The notes: a model not told the origin generated them from the letters alone. Counted from the stretch's first letter, positions 4,820 to 12,020 are shown. The stretch is DNA of 12,020 nt from an uncultured Oscillospiraceae bacterium (GCA_900549155.1 URNF01000052.1:1-12020); one strand, 5' to 3'. Numbers and translations: made by a program.

Positions 4820-7417
4820 TTATGACATCAATTTGGCGCTGAGACCTCCCGAAGCAGTCCGTTTGAACATCCAAAAACCGCAATACCCGGTATATTGATA
4901 CAATCCGCCCGCTTCTTCCTTACCGTCGCCGTCATAGTCACCCGATGCCATTTTGCCGTTCAGCTTTGCGGCGCTGAAGGAATTCAGTTGACCGAGAACA
5001 CCGTGGTACATCGTTCCGTCGGTGTTACGCTTGAAGATCCATACCTTTGCATAGCTGCCGTAATCATAAATGGTAATCACTTCATCGGTGCCGTCGTTAT
5101 CATAGTCACCGGCGGTCACACGACCGTTGATATTGTTCGGATTCCAGCTGCCGGTCTGACCGGTGACATAATAATGGAGTTTGCCGGAATCTCCCGGCTC
5201 AAAAATCCACATTTTCATGAAGGCGTCGCCGCCGTAGCTATAAAAAAGCGTGATCTCGTCCTTGCCGTCCCCGTCAAAATCGCCGGCGGTCACGCGACCG
5301 CACACTTCCGTGCTGCAAAGGAACTGATTAGCCGTTCCGTATCCGTCGTGGAAGAATGTGCCGCTCGGTGTAAGCTCAAAGACCCACATTTTCACGGCAG
5401 AACCGTAATCATAGAGTGCGCCTACCTCATCTCTGCCGTCGCCGTCGAAGTCACCTGCCGTTATCATATTCTTCATGGCGTCAGCATTAAACTCCGAACC
5501 GGTTTGCCCGATCTTGGTGCAGGTCGCCGAATAGTTGTTGACGTCAAACATATAGACTTCCACATACCTTCCGGTCCCCGTTCCGCGACCATAGAGGCAC
5601 ATGATCTCATCTCTTCCGTCACCGTCAAAGTCACCGGCAGCCACCTTTCCCGCTGTCTGCGGTGCGTCCATGAAGGTGCAGGTATACAGACGTCTGCCCC
5701 CTGCAAGATCATAGGAGGTGCCCACCTTTCTCCACACCACCAGATCAGTGCGACCGGTCGTGCCATAGAAAGCCGCCATCTCTTCCTTGCCGTCACCGTT
5801 GAAATCGCCGCTGACGAAGGTGCGGTCAATGAGTTTCAGGTCCCGTGCCATGCACAGCGCCTTATAGGCGTTCACACTGCCGCCCGTGCGGCATTTGCCG
5901 GTGAGCGTGCTCAGCTTATCCACGCTCTCCATGATGCAATACTTGATCTGTTCGGTCGTCAGCTCGCGGTTATAGCTTTTGATCAGCGCGGCAATGCCCG
6001 CAACCTGCGGTGCCGCCATGGAGGTGCCGGACATGTAGTGATAGCCGTCAACGATGTGCTCCGCCTTCTGCCCGGCTCCGACATTTACATACAGATCATC
6101 ATGACTGATACTGTTTTCGCAAATAATTTTCGGAAAGCTGCTGACAATAAATGTGCCGGGTGCCGCCACATCGACGGACCTGGGACCGTAGTTATACCCG
6201 GGATAGAATTCCTCCCTCTGCCCTACCAGCGCCGCGTTATACGTTCCCGTAACAGAAATAATGTTGTTCAGATCAAAGCAGGACGGGTAATCTTTATGCC
6301 CCTGCGTATCAATGTTGACACCCTCGTTTCCTGCAGCCGTTACAAACAGTCCCGGATAGTTGGCAATGGCGCTCGACACTGACGCCGTGTTATTGGTTCC
6401 GCCGCTGAAATTTATGATCGGGATGTTGTGATCGGTGGCATAGTTCGTACCTGCAACCACGAGCGAGTCGGTCGTCAGCGCTTCCAGTATGCCCTCTTGC
6501 GTGTTCATTTCCATCTTGAAGATGCGGATAGAAACCAGTCTGACATTTTTGCAAACACCGAAAGCGCCCATACCGTTGTTGCAGGTGCCGCCGATAATAC
6601 CGGCAATGTGCGTACCGTGGCCGTCCGGGTCAATATTCCAATCGCCCATATACTCGGTGGCAAAATTGACACCATCCTGCATAGCAAAATTCACCTGCAG
6701 ATCCTCATGCTCTCCGTCGATGCCGGTATCCATGATACCCACCTTGACATCCGAACTGCCCGAACAGATGTCCCAGGCATTATACAGATCCATGAAATCT
6801 GCGTCATATTTCTTGGAGCGGTAGGTATCGTTAGGCTTGGCGGCATATGTCGCGACACCGCCCGCTTGATCAGCGCTCATCACATCTGCGTCGGACGTAA
6901 TCGTTCCGCTTTCTTCCACCGGCATCGCCGTAATATAATCCGGCTCGGCGCACAGAATATCATCGCGCGTTTCCAGTGCCGCGATCGCGCGCAGCACCGC
7001 CGCTTTTGTTTTCTCCGTCAGTGTGATCTTCAAAATCTGATGATAGCTCTCCTCATCGATCCATCTCGCCGCCTGCGCGCTGGTGATGCGGGACAGATCC
7101 TCCACCTTTTCCGCGGCAATTTCCGGAAAATCCGCGGCGCTGTAGGGCTTGTTGATCACCGTATCCCGCAGCGTCATCGTCACCAAAACGATGCCCGGAT
7201 CATAGTTATCCTGCAGAGTCGCCGTGCTTTCCAGCTTTTCTTCCGCGGGCAGAAGGCTGCGATCCATTCTCCCGATGATCGACGAGACTTGCTCTGTTGC
7301 CGATATCCCCGTTTCCGTCTGCGACAGATCCGACGGAGACAGTGCCATCGACGGCAATGCCGGCAGCATTACCGTCACCGCCAAAACGCCGCATATTGTT
7401 CTCAGTAGATTTTTCAT
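4820..7417 (-). CDS. secreted subtilisin-like (S8) serine protease with six FG-GAP/VCBS-like repeats
   Basis: An 865-residue extracellular protease. Residues 1-25 are a Sec signal peptide (MKNLLRTICGVLAVTVMLPA, cleavage near SMA). Residues ~75-165 look like an inhibitory propeptide. The S8 domain (~205-525) has the complete triad: D230 (GIMDTGIDG), H267 (DGHGTHIAG) and S466 (MSGTSMAAP), with oxyanion N364 (AAGNEG). From ~535 to the end there are six repeats of 56-60 residues, each with a GDFDGDGRDE-type acidic loop, as in FG-GAP/VCBS beta-propeller blades that bind calcium. No LPXTG motif, S-layer or dockerin module is seen, so it is probably released or held by the repeats. The start at 7417 has GGAGG 8 bases upstream; the longer open frame to 7492 lacks this and puts residues before the signal peptide. 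Substrate unknown; extracellular protein degradation is inferred. Confidence 0.93.
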   Translation of the reverse strand: MKNLLRTICGVLAVTVMLPALPSMALSPSDLSQTETGISATEQVSSIIGRMDRSLLPAEEKLESTATLQDNYDPGIVLVTMTLRDTVINKPYSAADFPEIAAEKVEDLSRITSAQAARWIDEESYHQILKITLTEKTKAAVLRAIAALETRDDILCAEPDYITAMPVEESGTITSDADVMSADQAGGVATYAAKPNDTYRSKKYDADFMDLYNAWDICSGSSDVKVGIMDTGIDGEHEDLQVNFAMQDGVNFATEYMGDWNIDPDGHGTHIAGIIGGTCNNGMGAFGVCKNVRLVSIRIFKMEMNTQEGILEALTTDSLVVAGTNYATDHNIPIINFSGGTNNTASVSSAIANYPGLFVTAAGNEGVNIDTQGHKDYPSCFDLNNIISVTGTYNAALVGQREEFYPGYNYGPRSVDVAAPGTFIVSSFPKIICENSISHDDLYVNVGAGQKAEHIVDGYHYMSGTSMAAPQVAGIAALIKSYNRELTTEQIKYCIMESVDKLSTLTGKCRTGGSVNAYKALCMARDLKLIDRTFVSGDFNGDGKEEMAAFYGTTGRTDLVVWRKVGTSYDLAGGRRLYTCTFMDAPQTAGKVAAGDFDGDGRDEIMCLYGRGTGTGRYVEVYMFDVNNYSATCTKIGQTGSEFNADAMKNMITAGDFDGDGRDEVGALYDYGSAVKMWVFELTPSGTFFHDGYGTANQFLCSTEVCGRVTAGDFDGDGKDEITLFYSYGGDAFMKMWIFEPGDSGKLHYYVTGQTGSWNPNNINGRVTAGDYDNDGTDEVITIYDYGSYAKVWIFKRNTDGTMYHGVLGQLNSFSAAKLNGKMASGDYDGDGKEEAGGLYQYTGYCGFWMFKRTASGGLSAKLMS
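4823..5830 (-). repeat. six tandem FG-GAP-like repeats in the protease C-terminus
   Basis: Six acidic loops occur at protein residues about 537, 595, 655, 712, 770 and 826, spaced 56-60 residues: GDFNGDGKEE, GDFDGDGRDE, GDFDGDGRDE, GDFDGDGKDE, GDYDNDGTDE and GDYDGDGKEE. Each is followed by a hydrophobic strand with Y-x-Y/G and then a W/F-rich strand (VWIFKR, MWIFEP, MWVFEL). They are diverged at DNA level outside the loop codons, so these are old internal duplications rather than a recent expansion. Confidence 0.88.
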
Positions 7418-7496
7418 TTGCAATTCCTCCCTTTGACACAATGTATAGTATCGCCCGGTCTTTGGTGCGCGCAACCTGTCCATTGGAACCACCCCC

Positions 7497-7546
7497 TCAC
7501 TTTGCGTGATTTTTGTTCACTAATAAGATGGTATCACACTTTGTGA
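7497..7546. promoter_or_regulatory. pair of TCAC-N5-GTGA dyads at the protease promoter (candidate operators)
   Basis: Site A is TCACTTTGCGTGA (7497-7509). Site B is TCACACTTTGTGA (7534-7546), whose inner match extends to TCACA/TGTGA. Site B sits inside the -35/-10 spacer and site A lies just after the predicted transcription start, with centres 37 bp apart. This is the usual geometry of a repressor. The regulator is not identifiable here. Confidence 0.4.
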
Positions 7547-7556
7547 CATTTGTAAA
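7528..7556 (-). promoter_or_regulatory. promoter of the subtilisin gene
   Basis: On the minus strand TTTACA (7556-7551), a 17-base spacer and TACCAT (7533-7528) are preceded by TG one base before the -10 (extended -10). The predicted start near 7521 leaves a leader of about 104 bases before the ATG at 7417. Confidence 0.6.
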
Positions 7557-7614
7557 CACATTTCGTTCGTGAATGTGCACCAACTTTTCACAAAAAGTTT
7601 GTATAAAAACGCAC

Positions 7615-7640
7615 AAAAAAAGCAGACCTTACGGTCTGCT
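7615..7640 (-). terminator. intrinsic terminator of the aminotransferase gene
   Basis: AGCAGACC (7621-7628) pairs with GGTCTGCT (7633-7640) around a TTAC loop, about a dozen bases after the stop codon. On the minus strand it is followed by seven T (A7 at 7615-7621). Confidence 0.9.
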
Positions 7641-7652
7641 CCTCATAAGTGA

Positions 7653-8867
7653 TTACTGGTGATAGTGAGACAGGAAAGCGCCGATTTTTTCCACGGCGTC
7701 CGCCAGCGCGTGCGGCTCGGGCAGCAGCACCAGGCGGAAATGGTTTTGCTCCTGCCAGTCAAAGCCTGTGCCGGGCACCACCAAAATGTGTGTTTCGTGC
7801 AAAAGATCCATGGCAAAGCGGTGATCGTCGGTGATGTGCAGCGACGGGTCGATGCGCGGAAACACATAGAAAGCGCCTTTGTTTTTGACAAACTGCAGCG
7901 TGTCCACCTTTTCAAGCGCATCGCACGCCGCCTTGCGCTGCTCATACAATCTGCCGCCGGGCGACACCATGCTTTTCGGCGTTTGCGGATCGTTCAGCGC
8001 GGCGGGAATGACCAGCTGCATCAGCGCATTGGAACACAGGCGCATGGACGCCAGCTTGTCGAGCGCGGCAAGCAGCGCGTGTTTTTTCGCCGTCGGTCCC
8101 GAAATCGCCAGCCAGCCGCAACGAAAGCCGCACACAAGATGCGACTTTGAAAGTCCGTTGGTCGTCACCACCACCGCGTCCTCGGACGCCAGCGCCGCCG
8201 TGGAGTGGAACGGCACATCGTCATAGACAAGGCGGTCATAGATCTCATCCGAGAAAAGCGGCAGATCATATTCTGCGGCAAGCGCGATGATCTTTTTCAG
8301 CACTTCCTCGCTGTACACCGCGCCGGTCGGATTGTTGGGGTTGATAAGCAGGATCGCCTTGGTGCGCGCCGTGATGCGCCGCCGCATATCGTCGATGTCG
8401 GGATTCCATGCGTTCTGCTCGTCGCAGCGATAGAAAACGGGCTTTGCACCGCACAGATACACCGTGTTTGTCCACAGCGAATAGCCCGGCGAGGGCAGCA
8501 GCAGCTCGTCGCCCGGATTTAAGTAGGCATTCAGCAGCATCGTGACCGCCTCGCTGACGCCGTTGGTGATATAAATATCCTCGGGCGACAGACCCTTGAT
8601 GCCGTTTTTGTTGTGATAGGCACAAATGGCTTCTCTTGCCTCGCGCATGCCGCGAAAATCGCAATACGCCACCGCCCTGTCCATGTGCTGCTCCAGCACG
8701 CTTTTCAGGCTCTGCGGCATGGTGAAGCCGAACGCACCGGGGTTCCCCGTGTTCAGCTTCAGCACCGATTCCCCTGCCTGCTGCATACGCAGCGCTTCCA
8801 TGAATATCTCTCCGCGAATGTCCGAATGAACCGGTGTCATGCGCGATGCGACCTGCAATTCTCCCAT
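7653..8867 (-). CDS. alaA: alanine aminotransferase-type PLP enzyme (AlaA family)
   Basis: A 404-residue fold-type I, class I/II aminotransferase of the cytoplasm. It follows E. coli AlaA closely in length and landmarks: SDIRG near the start, VLKLNTGNPGAFGF, VAYCDFRGMREAR, IYITNGVSE, SPGYSLWT, INPNNPTGAVYS, SDEIYDRLVYDD, ASMRLCSN, SPGGRLYEQR and the C-terminal LSHYHQ. The PLP-binding Lys is K241 in NGLSKSH, with cofactor contacts from D207 and Y210 in SDEIYD and R249 in GFRCGW. The expected reaction is L-alanine plus 2-oxoglutarate to pyruvate plus glutamate, supplying alanine from pyruvate. A TTG at 8888 would add seven residues but lies almost at the predicted transcription start, so the ATG at 8867, with AGGATGG upstream, is chosen. 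It is divergent from a LysR gene that may control it. It ends at its own terminator. Confidence 0.92.
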   Translation of the reverse strand: MGELQVASRMTPVHSDIRGEIFMEALRMQQAGESVLKLNTGNPGAFGFTMPQSLKSVLEQHMDRAVAYCDFRGMREAREAICAYHNKNGIKGLSPEDIYITNGVSEAVTMLLNAYLNPGDELLLPSPGYSLWTNTVYLCGAKPVFYRCDEQNAWNPDIDDMRRRITARTKAILLINPNNPTGAVYSEEVLKKIIALAAEYDLPLFSDEIYDRLVYDDVPFHSTAALASEDAVVVTTNGLSKSHLVCGFRCGWLAISGPTAKKHALLAALDKLASMRLCSNALMQLVIPAALNDPQTPKSMVSPGGRLYEQRKAACDALEKVDTLQFVKNKGAFYVFPRIDPSLHITDDHRFAMDLLHETHILVVPGTGFDWQEQNHFRLVLLPEPHALADAVEKIGAFLSHYHQ

Positions 8868-8895
8868 TTTTGCGCCATCCTTCCACAAGTTTCAC

Positions 8896-8924
8896 TTGAT
8901 TGTAGCACAGATGTGCTATATAAT
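8896..8924 (+). promoter_or_regulatory. promoter of the lysR gene, overlapping the alaA promoter
   Basis: TTGATT (8896-8901), 17 bases and TATAAT (8919-8924). The predicted start near 8931 gives a leader of about 38 bases to the ATG at 8969. It covers almost the same bases as the opposing promoter. Confidence 0.8.
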
Positions 8925-8927
8925 CAA
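8899..8927 (-). promoter_or_regulatory. promoter of alaA, face to face with the lysR promoter
   Basis: On the minus strand TTGATT (8927-8922), 17 bases and TACAAT (8904-8899). The predicted start near 8892 gives a leader of about 25 bases to the ATG at 8867. Its -10 overlaps the -35 of the opposing promoter and vice versa. Confidence 0.78.
8903..8918. promoter_or_regulatory. palindromic operator in the shared alaA/lysR promoter spacer
   Basis: TAGCACA-GA-TGTGCTA is a perfect 7-bp-arm dyad placed between the -35 and -10 boxes of both promoters. A dyad beside a divergent LysR gene is the usual recognition and autoregulation site for this family. Occupation here would be expected to block RNA polymerase on both strands, and further activation sites may lie nearby. 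Confidence 0.65.
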
Positions 8928-8968
8928 ACATATATTATCTATATTTTTCATAACACGGAGGTTATGGC

Positions 8969-9889
8969 ATGATACCGATACGCGCCTTTGTCGCCGACAT
9001 CTACCGTGCGGGCAGCATCACCGCCGCCGCACAGCAGCTGTTCATTTCCCAGCCCGCGCTCAGCGCCGATCTGAAGCGGCTGGAAAACGAGCTGGGCGTC
9101 ACCCTTTTCGACCGCACCACCTCACCCATTTCCCTCACCGATGCAGGACGGGTGTATGTGCAGGCGCTCGAAGACATCGGCAAGATCAGCGACGATCTGC
9201 AGACACAGCTTGACGAGCTGAAGGGGCTGCGGGTAGGCAGACTGTCGGTCGGCGGGGCACACTTCATCGCTTCCTGCCTTTTGCTGCAGCTGACGCGGGA
9301 TTTCTGCCGTCGGTATGCGGGCATTGCGGTGGACGTTTTTGAGGGCAACTCCGCCACGCTGACGCAGCAGGTGCTGCAAAACGAGCTGGATCTGCTGCTT
9401 GATTATGATTTTGATGCGGCGCTGTTCACGGCGCAGCCCATCCTGCGGGAGAACATTCTCCTGTGCGTTCCCAAGGCATATGCGCGCGCGGGGGCGCTTT
9501 TGCGCGGCGACATCATCGCCGGTCACCATCTTGACACTGCCCCCACCGACCTTGCTGCCTTTCGGGATGCGCCGTTCATTTTGCTGCGCGCAGGCAACAA
9601 CATGTATGAGCATGCCGTGGCGCTGTGCGCTGCCGCAGGCTTCACCCCGCATGTCACGTTTTCCTTTGACCAGCTGATGACTGCCTATGAAGCCGCCGTG
9701 CAGGGGCTTGGGGTCACCTTTGTCAGCGACGAGATCGTGCGCACGGTGTCCGACGATGACGCCGTCGCCTATTACCCCCTTGCGGGAGAAGCCGCACACC
9801 GCACGCTGTACATTGCCGGAAAGAAGCGGCGCTATTGCAGCAGTGCCAAAAAAACCTTCATTGATTTCGCTGCAGAGTATTGTCAATGA
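8969..9889 (+). CDS. LysR-family transcriptional regulator
   Basis: A 306-residue cytoplasmic regulator of normal LysR length. The N-terminal winged HTH covers about residues 1-60, with the recognition region SITAAAQQLFISQPALSADL (residues 16-35) and the following RLENELGVTLFDR. A linker helix (YVQALEDIGKISDDLQTQLDEL) leads to the substrate-binding domain at about residues 88-300, which should bind a small-molecule effector at the cleft between its two lobes. The start ATG has GGAGG 7 bases upstream. It is divergent from alaA with shared promoter bases and a central palindrome, so control of alaA and of itself is the simplest inference. An effector related to alanine, pyruvate or another amino acid is only a guess. 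Transcription ends at a hairpin shared with the convergent feo operon. Confidence 0.92.
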   Translation: MIPIRAFVADIYRAGSITAAAQQLFISQPALSADLKRLENELGVTLFDRTTSPISLTDAGRVYVQALEDIGKISDDLQTQLDELKGLRVGRLSVGGAHFIASCLLLQLTRDFCRRYAGIAVDVFEGNSATLTQQVLQNELDLLLDYDFDAALFTAQPILRENILLCVPKAYARAGALLRGDIIAGHHLDTAPTDLAAFRDAPFILLRAGNNMYEHAVALCAAAGFTPHVTFSFDQLMTAYEAAVQGLGVTFVSDEIVRTVSDDDAVAYYPLAGEAAHRTLYIAGKKRRYCSSAKKTFIDFAAEYCQ

Positions 9890-9902
9890 TGTGAAACAGC
9901 AA

Positions 9903-9930
9903 AAGCGCGTCGGAAGTTTCCGACGCGCTT
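9903..9930. terminator. bidirectional terminator between lysR and the feo operon
   Basis: A 12-13 bp perfect stem, AAGCGCGTCGGAA (9903-9915) with TTCCGACGCGCTT (9918-9930), starts 14 bases after the lysR stop. The tails are modest: CTTCTGCTTC on the plus strand and TTTTGCTGTTTC on the minus strand. It is about 40 bases downstream of the feo accessory gene on the minus strand. Confidence 0.75.
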
Positions 9931-9969
9931 CTGCTTCAAGAAGGAATTTATCAAGGAGTTTTCAGGGGG

Positions 9970-10143
9970 TCATTTTTGTTTGTGGCAAGAGCCTGCCATA
10001 GCGCAGTGCGCGCAATTACAGCCACAGTTGCTCTTTCCCTTTCGCTTGTCGCGCACCAGCTTCACAACAATGGCAGCGACAATGGCGGCAAGCACCAGAC
10101 ACACGAGAATGGTCGCAAGATTATCCACAATAAAGGCGAGCAT
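9970..10143 (-). CDS. FeoB-associated Cys-rich membrane protein
   Basis: A 57-residue protein. One membrane helix (residues ~5-30, TILVCLVLAAIVAAIVVKLV) is followed by a basic stop (RDKRKGK) and a Cys cluster C40, C42, C44, C47 and C53 in NCGCNCAHCAMAGSCHK. This layout, a single helix with a cytoplasmic CxCxCxxC tail, is that of the FeoB-associated Cys-rich family found after feoB in Firmicutes, comparable in position to FeoC. It probably assists ferrous-iron transport by binding iron or an Fe-S cluster; that role is inferred. The ATG at 10143 has AGGAGA 8 bases upstream, and the gene begins 24 bases after the feoB stop, so it is the last gene of the operon. Confidence 0.9.
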   Translation of the reverse strand: MLAFIVDNLATILVCLVLAAIVAAIVVKLVRDKRKGKSNCGCNCAHCAMAGSCHKQK

Positions 10144-10167
10144 AAGGCAGGTCTCCTTTCAGAGAAT

Positions 10168-12020
10168 TTATTTCGCTTTGACATTCGCCGTCAGCTTGGT
10201 AGCCTCTTTGTAGGGGCGCACCAGCATGTAGATTATGCCGGCGAGCAGAGCCGCAGCACAGATGACACCGATCACACCGCCGACACCGCTCACATTGCCG
10301 GTGAACAGGTTGCCGAACTGGTTGACCATCAGCGCGATCACATAGGCAAAGCCGCACTGATAGGCGATAGCGAACCAGGTCCACTTCTGGCTGTTCATCT
10401 CACGCTTGATGGCGCCGATTGCCGCGAAGCAGGGAGCGCACAGCAGGTTGAACACCAGGAAGGAATAAGCAGTGATGCCCGTGAAGGCAGCAGCGATATT
10501 CTGATACACCGTGCCGTCTCCGCCGCCATACAGGATACCCAGCGTACCGACGATGTTTTCCTTCGCCACAAGACCGGTGATGGAAGCGACAGTCGCCTGC
10601 CAGTTGCCCCAGCCGAGCGGTGCAAAGATCCAGGCGATCGCGCCGCCGATCTTAGCAAGGATGGAACCGTCGATCTGATCCTCGGTGAGCATGCCGAAGC
10701 TGCCGTCTACCCAGCCGAAATAGGTGGTGAACCACACAAGGATGGTGGAAAGCAGGATGATCGTGCCCGCCTTCTTGATGAAGGACCAGCCGCGCTCCCA
10801 CATGGAGCGGAGCACGTTGCCGACCGTCGGCAGATGGTAGGCGGGCAGCTCCATAACGAACGGAGCAGGATCGCCGGCAAACATCTTGGTCTTCTTCAGC
10901 ATGATGCCGGAGACGATGATCGCCGCCATGCCGATGAAGTATGCCGAGGTGGCGACCCAGGCGCTGCCGCCGAAGATTGCGCCCGCGATCATGCCGATGA
11001 AGGGCACCTTGGCACCGCAGGGGATGAAGGTAGTCGTCATGATCGTCATACGACGGTCACGTTCATTTTCAATGGTACGGGACGCCATGATGCCGGGAAC
11101 ACCGCAGCCGGTGCCGATGAGCATCGGGATGAAGGATTTGCCGGAAAGACCGAATTTACGGAACACACGGTCGAGAACGAACGCGATACGCGCCATATAG
11201 CCGCATGCTTCAAGGAACGCGAGCAGCAGGAACAGCACCAGCATCTGCGGCACGAAGCCGAGCACCGCGCCGACACCGGCAACGATACCGTCATTGATCA
11301 GTCCCGCGAGCCAATCGGCAGCACCGATCGCCTCAAGGCCGTCGCCGACCAGCACCGGAATACCGGGCACCCACACACCGTAGTTTGCGGGATCCACGCC
11401 GCCCTCATACTTTTCGTATGCATTGACAGCAGCCTCGAAATCGGCAAGCGTGCCGGTCTCATCGGTGGTTTCGAGCGTCTCTTCGTCCTCCAGCGTATAG
11501 GTGAAGCTGGTGACGTCCACACTGCTCTGCAGCGCTTTCAGCTCGCTGACCGCCGCAGCGTAGTCATAGCTTTCGCTCTCCTGATCCAGCGCAGCGTTGA
11601 CCTTTTCAACATCCGCGCCCTTTTTCTCAGCAGCAGCGACAAAGCCCTCGATGATCGCATCGGCGTCGCCGTATTCTTCCTCGGCGTCCGCAGTAGCGGA
11701 GCTGCCGATGCCGAACAGATGCCAGCCGTCGCCGAACAAACCGTCGTTTGCCCAGTCGGTCGCCATGCTGCCGACCGTGACCATGGAGATGTAGTACACA
11801 AGGAACATGATGGCGGCGAAGATCGGAAGACCGAGGAAACGGTTCGTGACGATTTTATCAATTTTATCCGAGGTTGTCAACTTACCGGCGTCTTTCTTTT
11901 TATAGCACGCCTTAATGACCGAGCCGATGTACACATAACGCTCGTTGGTGATGATGGACTCCGCATCGTCGTCCATTTCTTCCTCAACGGCTTTGATGTC
12001 GTTTTCGATATGTGCGAGCA
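10168..12020 (-). CDS. feoB: ferrous iron transport protein B (FeoB), N-terminal part outside window
   Basis: The frame is open to the window edge; about 616 residues are visible. They begin in the helical domain after the G domain (RYVYIGSVI), which lies outside with the GTP-binding motifs. Then come the conserved membrane segments: DKIVTNRFLGLPIFAAIMF, VLGFVPQMLVLFLLLAFLEA, the first Gate motif with GCGVPG, FIPCGAKVPF, and the second Gate region with FNLLCAPCFAAIGAIKREM near the C-terminus. FeoB imports Fe2+ across the cytoplasmic membrane. Unusual: about 107 residues, strongly acidic and rich in E, D and A, are inserted between the first transmembrane segment and the conserved GVWVPG region (visible residues ~106-212), in a loop expected outside the cell. 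The Cys-rich accessory gene follows after 24 bases; feoA is expected upstream but not visible. Confidence 0.95.
   Translation of the reverse strand, partial: LAHIENDIKAVEEEMDDDAESIITNERYVYIGSVIKACYKKKDAGKLTTSDKIDKIVTNRFLGLPIFAAIMFLVYYISMVTVGSMATDWANDGLFGDGWHLFGIGSSATADAEEEYGDADAIIEGFVAAAEKKGADVEKVNAALDQESESYDYAAAVSELKALQSSVDVTSFTYTLEDEETLETTDETGTLADFEAAVNAYEKYEGGVDPANYGVWVPGIPVLVGDGLEAIGAADWLAGLINDGIVAGVGAVLGFVPQMLVLFLLLAFLEACGYMARIAFVLDRVFRKFGLSGKSFIPMLIGTGCGVPGIMASRTIENERDRRMTIMTTTFIPCGAKVPFIGMIAGAIFGGSAWVATSAYFIGMAAIIVSGIMLKKTKMFAGDPAPFVMELPAYHLPTVGNVLRSMWERGWSFIKKAGTIILLSTILVWFTTYFGWVDGSFGMLTEDQIDGSILAKIGGAIAWIFAPLGWGNWQATVASITGLVAKENIVGTLGILYGGGDGTVYQNIAAAFTGITAYSFLVFNLLCAPCFAAIGAIKREMNSQKWTWFAIAYQCGFAYVIALMVNQFGNLFTGNVSGVGGVIGVICAAALLAGIIYMLVRPYKEATKLTANVKAK

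Noticed and set aside
4823..5830. Periodic repeated DNA that might suggest a CRISPR or satellite array
   Set aside because: The spacing of ~170-180 bases is set by protein repeats of 56-60 residues and only the acidic-loop codons are conserved, so it is part of the coding sequence.
4895..6382. 495-codon open frame on the plus strand
   Set aside because: It is antisense to the subtilisin gene. It arises from the codon bias and repeated acidic-loop codons of the real gene and has no start signal.
6428..7408. 326-codon open frame on the plus strand
   Set aside because: It is antisense to the protease signal peptide, propeptide and catalytic Asp/His region. The composition is low-complexity (many H, R, I) and no domain is seen.
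9122..9886. 254-codon open frame on the minus strand
   Set aside because: It is antisense to the LysR regulator, whose HTH and effector domains are clear.

Overview
The window looks like a chromosomal stretch of a GC-rich anaerobic Firmicute, most likely Clostridia of the Oscillospiraceae/Ruminococcaceae type. The reasons are the gene families (long U32 peptidase, orphan LytTR regulator, FeoB with a Cys-rich accessory protein, lipoproteins with purine-rich Shine-Dalgarno sites), canonical sigma-A promoters (TTGACA-17-TACAAT) and many short intrinsic terminators. No rRNA, tRNA, CRISPR array, insertion sequence or integrase is visible. The placement is an inference from gene content; I cannot name a species.

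Layout, left to right. (1) Bases 3-1994 (+): 3' part of a long U32-family peptidase/RNA hydroxylase-like protein, cut by the window edge. (2) Bases 2034-2082: a dyad of two TGCAsTGCA sites, then an XRE-type repressor (2148-2471, +) and a LytTR response regulator (2511-3305, +) with no sensor kinase beside it. A bidirectional terminator follows. (3) Two paralogous small lipoproteins on the minus strand (3347-3892 and 4047-4628). Each has its own near-perfect promoter and terminator, and both probably start at TTG. (4) A large secreted subtilisin (4820-7417, -) with signal peptide, propeptide-like region, S8 catalytic domain and six FG-GAP-like calcium-type repeats. Its promoter region carries two TCAC-N5-GTGA dyads. 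(5) An AlaA-type alanine aminotransferase (7653-8867, -), divergent from a LysR regulator (8969-9889, +). Their two promoters lie face to face and share the same ~32 bp, with a palindrome in the common spacer. (6) The end of a ferrous-iron uptake operon on the minus strand: feoB (5' part outside the window) followed by a 57-residue FeoB-associated Cys-rich membrane protein (9970-10143). LysR and the feo operon converge on a bidirectional terminator.

How the genes fit together. Most units are independent housekeeping or surface functions with their own promoter and terminator. Three regulatory arrangements stand out: the XRE/LytTR pair behind a double operator-like dyad, the overlapping alaA/lysR promoters, and the dyads around the protease promoter. 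The three minus-strand genes from 3347 to 7417 all encode exported products, so this part is a small cell-surface/secreted block. Nothing seen amounts to a clearly new defence or mobile system. The least understood proteins are the two paralogous lipoproteins and the ~107-residue acidic insert in FeoB.
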